A stretch of 13,311 bases of DNA from an uncultured Eubacteriales bacterium (GTDB lineage Bacteria; Bacillota; Clostridia; Christensenellales; Borkfalkiaceae). The position numbers and the translations under genes were made by a program. Where the stretch lies: positions 1-13,311 of the forward strand of contig CAJMCT010000021.1 in assembly GCA_905211955.1 (NCBI GenBank). Direction: 5' to 3'. Below are positions 1-5,044 of the stretch, piece by piece (the first letter of the stretch is position 1; each line of letters starts with the position of its first letter). Under the pieces are notes generated by a model. It was given only the letters and a program-made list of their open reading frames with translations, did not search any database and was not told the origin of the DNA.

Positions 1-39
1 CCTTGGCAAGGCGATACTCCACCACTGAGCCACTCGTGC
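1..39 (-). tRNA. tRNA-Gly(GCC), 5' half, cut by the window edge
   Basis: Read on the minus strand, the bases fold as the 5' half of a tRNA. There is an acceptor strand GCACGAG, then TG, a D-arm GCTC-AGTGGTG-GAGT, and an anticodon stem and loop with loop TTGCCAA, giving anticodon GCC (glycine). The sequence stops two bases into the 3' side of the anticodon stem because the window ends. The recombinase stop codon is only 16 bp upstream of the first tRNA base. No separate tRNA promoter fits in that gap, so transcription probably arrives from the recombinase side. The missing 3' half means functionality cannot be judged. Confidence 0.9.
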
Positions 40-55
40 ATAAAACTTAAATGAA

Positions 56-1546
56 TTATTCAACTGTATTTATTATATCATATATTTTAGAAAAATGCTC
101 TAAAATCCGATATATGTTTTCAAATGTTAATGTTTTTTCTTCAATCGCGTGTTTTCTATAACGAGCGTCATCAATCTTTTCTTCTATCTCCGCGATTACG
201 TCGTACATAGAATCAATTCTCGTCGTCATATCTTTTATTTTTCTATCTCTATATTTAGCATCTATCGGCAAGGTGTCAAGTTCCGTTTCAAGTCGATTTT
301 TATTCAGTTGAACTTCTTTCAGTTTTGCTTCATAATTTTTAATTTCTTCCACAATCTTATCCTCATCAACGTGAATACTAATACTACTTTTGACACCTTC
401 AACAAATCTTTCGTCGTTTATAATTTGTTTTATAACGCCTATAACAATCGGTTCGATATCCGTTTTCTTTAGATTAGCGCTATAATCACAAAAGCCCCCT
501 CGCTTCATTTTATTTCGGCTACAAGAATAATACATTACTTCCTTTTCCGTACCATCCTTTTTAGTCCATCTTATTCTATTTGCATACATAGGACTACCGC
601 ATTTAGGACATTTTAATATTCCCGTAAGTAAATACGTGCGGTCTTTACCTATTTTTGATGCTAATTTAATTCCTGTTGCCACTCTTTTATCCCTTGCCTT
701 TTCCCAAAGTTCTTTACTTACGATACCTTCGTGCAACCCATCAGTAAGCGAAAACTCTTTTTGATGTACCACGTGATATTCATTTTTCTTTCCTTTAATA
801 CGTTTGTGTTTTCTTCTTCCGTACGCTATCTTTCCGCAATACACGGGATTATCTAATAAAATTTGTATAAAATGCCCGCTAAAAACTTTAGCATCACTTT
901 CCTTTCTTGGTCTCTTTGTTACGCCTTGCAAATTGAGATATTTAGCTATTCCCGTATATCCGATTTTCGTGTTTACATACATTTCATAAATCGTTCTTAC
1001 TATTTTGGCTTCTTCTTCATCAATTTGCAAAACGCCATCGTTAATCGTATATCCGTATGGAGCAGGCCCGCCATTCCATTTACCTTGGCGAGCCTTTTCT
1101 CTACGTCCATTCATTGTTTGCTCTAATATATTTTCTCTTTCAATTTCCGCAACCGCAGATAAAACCGAAATAAGCAATTTCCCACTCGTTTGCGACGAGT
1201 CTATCCCTTCTTCAATACATATCAAATTCACGTCGTAAGTCTGCAATAACGCCAACGAATTCAATATATCTGCCGCATTTCTTCCAAATCGAGAAAGTTT
1301 ATAAACGAGAACGTAATCTACATTTTTACCGTTTTCTATATCAGAAAGCATTCTCTTAAAAGCAGGACGCCCCTCAATAGATTTACCCGACTTTCCTGCA
1401 TCTTCATAAGCATCTACCACCGTCATCTCTTCTCGTTCGGCGAATCTCTTTAAGCAGTTCTTTTGCGCTTCAAGGCTATAGCCGTCAACCTGCATTTCCG
1501 TACTTACACGAGAATACAATAAACACTTTTTACCTTCTCTGTTCAT
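56..1546 (-). CDS. Large serine recombinase (site-specific integrase)
   Basis: This 496-aa DNA recombinase should integrate and excise the element by a serine-linked double-strand exchange. The resolvase-type catalytic domain covers residues 7-150. It contains YSRVST with the likely nucleophile Ser15 and KLSRFGRN at 83-90. A recombinase domain follows from about 160 to 270, then a zinc ribbon with Cys313, Cys316, Cys342 and Cys353. A coiled coil lies at about 395-465. Length and domain order are complete for the large serine recombinase family. The ATG follows a purine-rich GGAAGGG ribosome site that lies inside an upstream small ORF whose end overlaps this start by 17 bp, so translation is probably coupled. 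The gene ends 16 bp from a tRNA-Gly. This is unusual, because large serine recombinases more often use protein-gene or intergenic sites. Confidence 0.95.
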   Translation of the reverse strand: MNREGKKCLLYSRVSTEMQVDGYSLEAQKNCLKRFAEREEMTVVDAYEDAGKSGKSIEGRPAFKRMLSDIENGKNVDYVLVYKLSRFGRNAADILNSLALLQTYDVNLICIEEGIDSSQTSGKLLISVLSAVAEIERENILEQTMNGRREKARQGKWNGGPAPYGYTINDGVLQIDEEEAKIVRTIYEMYVNTKIGYTGIAKYLNLQGVTKRPRKESDAKVFSGHFIQILLDNPVYCGKIAYGRRKHKRIKGKKNEYHVVHQKEFSLTDGLHEGIVSKELWEKARDKRVATGIKLASKIGKDRTYLLTGILKCPKCGSPMYANRIRWTKKDGTEKEVMYYSCSRNKMKRGGFCDYSANLKKTDIEPIVIGVIKQIINDERFVEGVKSSISIHVDEDKIVEEIKNYEAKLKEVQLNKNRLETELDTLPIDAKYRDRKIKDMTTRIDSMYDVIAEIEEKIDDARYRKHAIEEKTLTFENIYRILEHFSKIYDIINTVE

Positions 1547-1697
1547 AATGCCCTTCCTCTTCCTTTTTTATTTCTTCCAACACTGTTGGACCATATTTTT
1601 GCACTAAACGCGCCAATACTTTGATAAACGCGTTAAAATTTTCTTCATTTTCCTTTTTTGTATTTTCTTTTTTGTTTACATTATTTTGTTGTTCCAA
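1530..1697 (-). CDS. Small charged protein, TTG start, coupled to the recombinase
   Basis: This 55-codon ORF starts at TTG and has TAA TAA in frame just upstream, so no earlier start is possible. AAGGAG lies only 2 nt before the TTG, a short spacing. The N-terminal 20 residues are Lys/Glu/Asn-rich and look disordered. They are followed by an amphipathic segment, FNAFIKVLARLVQKYGPTVL, at 21-40 and an acidic tail. The stop codon falls inside the recombinase gene, so the two ORFs overlap by 17 bp in different frames, and the recombinase ribosome site lies in this ORF. The overlap and helical character suggest a small accessory or regulator of the integrase. I recognise no family. A later start (GTA TTG, GTG) is possible. 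An excisionase role would be a guess. Confidence 0.55.
   Translation of the reverse strand: MEQQNNVNKKENTKKENEENFNAFIKVLARLVQKYGPTVLEEIKKEEEGHYEQRR
1576..1590. repeat. 15-bp perfect palindrome TCCAACA-C-TGTTGGA
   Basis: Two 7-bp arms mirror each other around a single C. The palindrome lies inside the small ORF, 30-44 bp upstream of the recombinase start codon. It could be a binding site controlling recombinase expression, an RNA hairpin that modulates recombinase translation, or a chance product of the codons for Gly-Pro-Thr-Val-Leu-Glu. Confidence 0.35.
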
Positions 1698-1809
1698 TTC
1701 TCCTTATTATTTTTGTGCATTACGTAGGTTGCTTCGCTTGAGATTTCTGTCTAATCACATTTTATTATTTAATTTAATTTCTTTTTCTTATCATTTTTCA
1801 TTTTACCGA

Positions 1810-1899
1810 CTACTCTCCGTAGCTACGCAGTTCCTTTAATTTCCTTTCCTTATCCGCACTCTTAACGGAAAGATGAGTACGGTTTGCCCTATCACACAT
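1810..1899 (-). CDS. Possible 29-aa peptide or leader ORF
   Basis: An ATG preceded by a perfect AAGGAG (1904-1909, four-base spacer) opens a 29-codon basic, hydrophilic frame beginning MCDRANRTHLSVK and ending in TAG. It lies between the RHH-type gene and the small ORF upstream of the recombinase. Nothing in the sequence identifies a family. The ribosome site is the only strong evidence. It may be a leader peptide, a real microprotein or the eroded start of a lost gene. Apart from this ORF and the 55-codon ORF, I see only A/T-rich sequence in 1698-1809. Confidence 0.35.
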   Translation of the reverse strand: MCDRANRTHLSVKSADKERKLKELRSYGE

Positions 1900-1916
1900 T
1901 TTTCTCCTTATTAATT

Positions 1917-1950
1917 CCCGACATTACGGGTGTGTTAAGCGCATAATGCG
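1917..1950. repeat. Two short inverted repeats between the RHH gene and the 29-aa ORF
   Basis: CCCG-ACATTA-CGGG (1917-1930) is followed by CGCAT-A-ATGCG (1940-1950). Both can form small hairpins in the minus-strand transcript just after the RHH-type gene. Neither is followed by a clear U-run, so I do not call a terminator. They may be mRNA-stabilising or processing hairpins, or part of an att or resolution region. Confidence 0.3.
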
Positions 1951-1958
1951 TTCCGCTG

Positions 1959-2177
1959 TTATTTGCTTTCCTTAAACTCTTCCAAAAGTCTTTGATATCC
2001 CATTCTAATCAAATCCACCTTTGGAATTCTTTTCTTTTTAAGAAACGCTGTAATTTCGTCATATTCTTTGACGGGAAGCCTCGTGTTAAATTGCTTCGTT
2101 GCTTTTTCACGCTCTTCCTTATGTATGATTTCATACTTTTGTCTTGCCTTTTGTTTTGGCGTTAATTGTTTTTCCAT
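1959..2177 (-). CDS. Small ribbon-helix-helix type DNA-binding protein
   Basis: This 72-aa basic protein has a charged N-terminal helix at about 6-30, then TKQFNTRLPVKEYDEITAFL (27-46) and KKKRIPKVDLIRMGYQRL. The pattern is a short beta strand, a helix, a turn and a second helix ending in a hydrophobic face, which matches Arc/CopG-type RHH proteins encoded beside mobilisation genes. Such proteins usually bind operators as dimers and repress their own promoter, or assist a relaxase at its origin. The ATG follows TAGGAGTG. Upstream lies a near-consensus promoter with a palindrome in its spacer, which is a natural autoregulatory site. The family assignment is by fold pattern only; the exact partner and operator are inferred. 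Confidence 0.7.
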   Translation of the reverse strand: MEKQLTPKQKARQKYEIIHKEEREKATKQFNTRLPVKEYDEITAFLKKKRIPKVDLIRMGYQRLLEEFKESK

Positions 2178-2208
2178 TTTTTCACTCCTAAAAGTTTTAC
2201 TTGCCTCT

Positions 2209-2237
2209 ATTATACCGTGCTATCACGAGATAGTCAA
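2209..2237 (-). promoter_or_regulatory. Sigma-A promoter of the RHH gene
   Basis: On the minus strand the -35 is TTGACT (2232-2237) and the -10 is TATAAT (2209-2214), separated by exactly 17 bp. Transcription should start near 2202 and run into the RHH gene. It probably continues through the small ORFs to the recombinase, since no terminator is evident between them. Confidence 0.85.
2220..2233. promoter_or_regulatory. Palindromic operator candidate in the promoter spacer
   Basis: CTATC-ACGA-GATAG is a perfect 5-bp inverted repeat between the -35 and -10 elements, overlapping the end of the -35. A second ACGAGA occurs 29 bp away (2254-2259; first copy 2225-2230). The position fits repression by the adjacent RHH-type protein. 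Binding is inferred. Confidence 0.55.
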
Positions 2238-2243
2238 GCTGTT

Positions 2244-2279
2244 TTATACCTTTACGAGAAATTTGTTTTGCCTATTCAT
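2244..2279 (-). CDS. 11-codon micro-ORF after the relaxase gene
   Basis: AGGAGG, overlapping the relaxase stop region, is followed 7 nt later by ATG and then MNRQNKFLVKV and TAA. The ribosome site is very strong for so short an ORF. It could be the remaining start of a deleted gene, since the frame stops just before the next promoter, or a translated leader. The evidence is limited to the SD and start codon. Confidence 0.25.
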   Translation of the reverse strand: MNRQNKFLVKV

Positions 2280-2289
2280 ATATAACCTC

Positions 2290-3318
2290 CTAATATTTAT
2301 AATTTCTGTTTTTACTTTCGTGTTTTACACGTTCTTCTTCAATTTCCGCTTCTATTTGTTGAAGTCGGGGAACTTGCGACGTAACACTTGGTTTACATAA
2401 ATCTTCTACTGCAGAACAGAATACCTTAACGGCACTTGCCCCATTTAATATTCTTCTACATATATTAGGTGCATTGCTTGCTATGTATTTACCAACTTGG
2501 GCGTATTTAACGTCTTTATCTTTTTCCGATTTGAGTTTACCGTTTTCTTTTACCATATCAAGAGTATCTTGCATTGAACGGTCAAGGCGCTCGGTTAAGC
2601 TTTTATTTTCTACCATTAACGCTACAACTTGTTCTTGCAGTTTCCCACACTTTTTGGGCATCTCTCCGTTTTTAGCTTCTTCTAAAGCATCTGCATAAAC
2701 CTGATTCTCTCGCTTAATTTCTTCAGCTTCTTCAATTATCTTTTTCGCCTTATACTCAGCAGTCGATAGATGTTTTGCTTGGCTTCCTTCTTTGCCACGT
2801 TGCAAACCGTTTTTCTTTCCAACAGCTTCGTAGAAGTCCGTTTGTAATTGTTGCAGTTTAGGCTTGTCAAATAAGTCCTTGCTACATAATCTACCATCGG
2901 GAGTGATAGGGATAAGATTTAAGTGCATATGCGGAGTCGTTTCGTCTAAATGCACAACCGCCGATATTACGTTTTCTTCCCCATATCTCTCCTCAAAGAA
3001 CTTGGCGCAGTCCGAAAAGAAGTTGTACTGTAACATTTTAGGTAAGCCATCAAAAAAGGCTTTGTCCGAGCCTACCACAAAAGAGTTCATCACGACGGCA
3101 TCTTTTCGTGGTTTAAGACTTAATTCTTTTAACCGTTTGTTAATAAACTCAGTATAACCACCAAAGGCGTTAGAGTTTATATGATAATTGTTTTTTGTTC
3201 GCTTACTATCTATTTGCGGATTGTCCGCTTCAAAGGTTTCGTCACGTTCGTTTTCTCCTTCGACGGGCAAAACTTCTTGTTTATGGTATTTCTCCATATG
3301 GCATACAAAATATGATAT
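2290..3318 (-). CDS. mobV: MobV-family relaxase (plasmid mobilization/recombination protein, Pre/Mob)
   Basis: This 342-aa relaxase should nick the adjacent oriT and pilot DNA during mobilisation by a helper element. I place the start at ATA (3316-3318), 9 nt after AGGAGG. The first 11 residues then read MSYFVCHMEKY, the classic MobV N-terminus (pMV158 MobM begins MSYMVARMQKM). The first ATG (3297) lacks a ribosome site and would remove seven conserved residues. Other motifs are NPQIDSKRTKNNYHIN (33-48) and the metal site HLDETTPHMH (123-132, with His123, Glu126, His130 and His132). A Lys/Glu-rich coiled-coil C-terminus follows. Oddly, residue 22, the catalytic histidine in MobM (HNER), is glutamate here (ENER). 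oriT lies immediately upstream. Confidence 0.9.
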   Translation of the reverse strand: MSYFVCHMEKYHKQEVLPVEGENERDETFEADNPQIDSKRTKNNYHINSNAFGGYTEFINKRLKELSLKPRKDAVVMNSFVVGSDKAFFDGLPKMLQYNFFSDCAKFFEERYGEENVISAVVHLDETTPHMHLNLIPITPDGRLCSKDLFDKPKLQQLQTDFYEAVGKKNGLQRGKEGSQAKHLSTAEYKAKKIIEEAEEIKRENQVYADALEEAKNGEMPKKCGKLQEQVVALMVENKSLTERLDRSMQDTLDMVKENGKLKSEKDKDVKYAQVGKYIASNAPNICRRILNGASAVKVFCSAVEDLCKPSVTSQVPRLQQIEAEIEEERVKHESKNRNYKY

Positions 3319-3327
3319 TTTCGTTTT

Positions 3328-3333
3328 CCTCCT
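3328..3333 (-). promoter_or_regulatory. Ribosome binding site that decides the AUA start of the relaxase
   Basis: AGGAGG on the minus strand is followed by nine bases (AAAACGAAA) and then ATA TCA TAT. There is no ATG, GTG or TTG in frame between this site and the ATG at 3297, which has no SD of its own. The site therefore points to initiation at AUA. Confidence 0.75.
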
Positions 3334-3364
3334 TATTATTTTTTTGTCAAATTTAGCCTCGCAG

Positions 3365-3404
3365 AGCCCACACTTCGATTCTCGAAGTATAGTGGGCTAC
3401 ACTT
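3365..3404 (+). other. oriT: Origin of transfer (oriT), pMV158/MobV type
   Basis: The plus strand has nested inverted repeats. The outer arms are AGCCCAC (3365-3371) and GTGGGCT (3392-3398). The inner arms are ACTTCGA and TCGAAGT around TTC. A second repeat pairs AAGTATAG with CTACACTT across the TGGG centre, with one mismatch. This matches the layout of the pMV158 oriT, whose nick core is TAGTGTG/TTA. Here the core reads TAGTGGG/CTA, predicting a nick between 3396 and 3397. The site is about 50 bp upstream of the MobV gene. The 5' end released by the nick points away from the relaxase gene, so that gene would enter the recipient last. The comparison to pMV158 is from memory. Confidence 0.82.
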
Positions 3405-3453
3405 TGCTAAAATTTATTAAAGTTTTTCTCTCCTCCACCAAGAGATGAAAGCA

Positions 3454-3489
3454 TTAAAAAACTCTGTACAAGATAACCTTGCACAGAGT
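3454..3489 (-). terminator. Rho-independent terminator of the exonuclease operon
   Basis: On the minus strand, ACTCTGT-G-CAAG, a five-base loop and CTTG-T-ACAGAGT form an 11-bp stem with one mismatch (3461-3489), followed by TTTTTT (3456-3461). It starts 19 bp after the exonuclease stop codon and ends leftward transcription before the oriT. Confidence 0.85.
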
Positions 3490-3507
3490 CTTAATCGTTG
3501 AATTTTA

Positions 3508-4623
3508 TTAAATTGTTATTCCTTTTGCTTTTAGAATATCACCTATCGTCGTAGGGTTATTCGTCTTGTCAATATAGGTTTGAATCTTCCCTTTATTCTT
3601 TTTTCGTTCCTTTCTTTCGGCATAGAGTTTTCCGTTGATATGGTCAACTTTGCTCAAGTCTTCTAGCGTAAGATTCAACAATTTTAATGCTTCTTCTAAC
3701 GATAAAATATGTATTGACTTATTTTCTTTTTCTTCCGCTTGCTTGATACTCGAAAAGCGAATTTCCTCCTCTTCACCATCTTGATATTCGATAAAAATAT
3801 CACACACGCTCGCCTTCCACGTATAGGTTGCACCATACGAATATAGACATTCTATGATAGCAATGAATTCATTAAATCTCTTCTTTTGAAAGTGCGAACT
3901 AATACAAACGTTTTTCCCGAAGAATAAGTCATCCTTCTTTTCTTCCGACTCTTTAAGTCTATGAATAAAATTTTTAATAAAATCATTTTGCGCCTTAAGA
4001 TTACCTCCGTTTATCTTTTCAATTAGAGAAAGGTTATGTTCTTTTGCTTTCTCGGCGCGGTAATCATTATTTCGCTTTTTTAGCATTTTAAGCGTTTCAG
4101 GAAGGGTTAATTTTTCTTTCTCTCCTATAATTTGCAACGCTCTAATTACAGCCCAAGAATCATCGTCGCTTTTATGTAATGTTATGTCCGATATTTGAAG
4201 TTCTTCCACAAAACCTTCTACAGACGTACGGTTTTTTGCTTTGGTATAACCTTGATAAAGTTTCTGAAAATCGTAATACGTAAAACTTATCGGTTCTTTT
4301 TCGTAAAGTTCATAAGCCGTTGCTAAAAAGCCTGCGTCGTTTGAAAGCGAAAAGCCTATGATTTGACAATCGGGAATAGTTAAAATCCTCTTAATTCTTT
4401 CATAATAAACGTCAAAAGTAGGACTATTATAATAAACATCCTCAGGAAACGCAAGTGAAATATCACTTTCACGTTCTCTTCCCGTTAACTTAAATTTATA
4501 TTCAGGATTTATCGTTATACAATCCCTTTCTAAAATATTGAACTTTTCGTCGATAAGCACATATCCAAATTCGCAGATATGTTGCCCATCACAACACTCA
4601 ATATCAAATGATAAGTACCTCAT
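3508..4623 (-). CDS. DEDDh 3'-5' exonuclease with C-terminal BRCT-like domain
   Basis: This 371-aa protein opens with an exonuclease fold of the DnaQ/polymerase III epsilon type. FDIEC carries Asp7 and Glu9 (Exo I), FSLSND carries Asp96 (Exo II), and HKSDDD carries His150 and Asp155 (Exo III). All DEDDh metal-binding and general-base positions are present, so the enzyme should be active on single-stranded DNA or RNA ends. Residues 234-316 look like a BRCT domain: FFGKNVCISS, a Gly-Ala turn (YGATYTW), an IFIEY strand, KQAEE and an ILSLEEALKLL helix. A basic tail ends in a small TIGDILKAKG motif. BRCT domains bind nicks, 5' phosphates or partner proteins. The gene follows an 82-bp gap with its own AGGAG site and a TATAAT, and closes the operon at a terminator. 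A proofreading subunit is less likely, since no polymerase is nearby. Confidence 0.82.
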   Translation of the reverse strand: MRYLSFDIECCDGQHICEFGYVLIDEKFNILERDCITINPEYKFKLTGRERESDISLAFPEDVYYNSPTFDVYYERIKRILTIPDCQIIGFSLSNDAGFLATAYELYEKEPISFTYYDFQKLYQGYTKAKNRTSVEGFVEELQISDITLHKSDDDSWAVIRALQIIGEKEKLTLPETLKMLKKRNNDYRAEKAKEHNLSLIEKINGGNLKAQNDFIKNFIHRLKESEEKKDDLFFGKNVCISSHFQKKRFNEFIAIIECLYSYGATYTWKASVCDIFIEYQDGEEEEIRFSSIKQAEEKENKSIHILSLEEALKLLNLTLEDLSKVDHINGKLYAERKERKKNKGKIQTYIDKTNNPTTIGDILKAKGITI

Positions 4624-4640
4624 TTGTTTTCCTTTCTCCT

Positions 4641-4646
4641 ATTATA
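4641..4646 (-). promoter_or_regulatory. Possible internal -10 element before the exonuclease
   Basis: TATAAT lies directly upstream of the AGGAGA ribosome site in the only sizeable gap of the operon. No good -35 occurs 16-18 bp upstream; the best hexamer is GCCTGT. If this promoter is real, it is likely activator-dependent. The repeated AACAGGACAA motif sits about 50 bp further upstream. Confidence 0.35.
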
Positions 4647-4684
4647 CCTCTTCGACTGTAAGCACAGGCTATATTTAATCTCAA

Positions 4685-4703
4685 AACAGGACAATTTTTA
4701 TCC
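4685..4703. promoter_or_regulatory. Second copy of the AGGACAA operator-like sequence
   Basis: AACAGGACAATTTTTATCC matches the element at 11270-11288 at 17 of 19 positions. The left arm AGGACAA is intact; the right arm is degenerate (TTATCCA instead of TTGTCCT). It lies in the gap between the Smr gene and the exonuclease gene. It is probably a weaker site for the same regulator. Confidence 0.5.
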
Positions 4704-4705
4704 AA

Positions 4706-5044
4706 CTAAACTTCCACCACAGTCATTCCATGATTACAAACTTTTAGCAGTTTTTCAAGTTCTTTATATTTACCTTTCAATTCCAATGCTTTAAAATTAA
4801 ATATATCAAAATCTTCGCCATTGATAACGGCTTTTATCGTACCGTTTCGCACTTGGGCGTTGAGCCATTGACGGGCTTTTGTACGAATTGCACCGCCTTT
4901 TCCGCTACTGCCGTAACCGTGAATTACCGCAAGACAAGCGATTTTGTTTTGCTTGCAAAGGGTTATCGACATTTTGAGATAACTCATCGCCTCGTCCACC
5001 GTCGGCATACCTTCTTCCAAATTAATTTCTTTGTACTTACTCAT
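4706..5044 (-). CDS. Smr-domain protein
   Basis: This 112-aa single-domain protein carries the Smr (small MutS-related) signature. A predicted strand, CLAVIHGYG (38-46), leads into SSGKGGAIRTKARQWL, which matches the HGxGxGxLR...L loop and helix of the family, followed by VRNGTIKAV. Smr domains in MutS2 and stand-alone proteins nick or cleave nucleic acids, and some act on RNA at stalled ribosomes; the substrate here cannot be read from sequence. The loop is longer than usual (GSSGKGGA) and the usual Gly-x-Leu-Arg is Gly-Ala-Ile-Arg. The start ATG overlaps the methyltransferase stop as ATGA, so the two are translationally coupled. A role beside the methyltransferase and exonuclease in DNA processing is inference. 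Confidence 0.75.
   Translation of the reverse strand: MSKYKEINLEEGMPTVDEAMSYLKMSITLCKQNKIACLAVIHGYGSSGKGGAIRTKARQWLNAQVRNGTIKAVINGEDFDIFNFKALELKGKYKELEKLLKVCNHGMTVVEV

Noticed and set aside
149..1238. Several plus-strand open frames opposite the recombinase
   Set aside because: They are antisense shadows of a clear gene, rich in Phe/Ser/Leu, without ribosome sites or domains. The same holds for plus-strand frames opposite the other genes.
1738..1800. Minus-strand ORF of about 10 codons (MKNDKKKKLN)
   Set aside because: A/T-rich, very short, only a weak GGAG far upstream. It looks like chance.
3345..3350. TTGACA upstream of the relaxase as a promoter -35
   Set aside because: The matching -10 position holds AAAACG and falls between the ribosome site and the start codon, so no usable promoter results.
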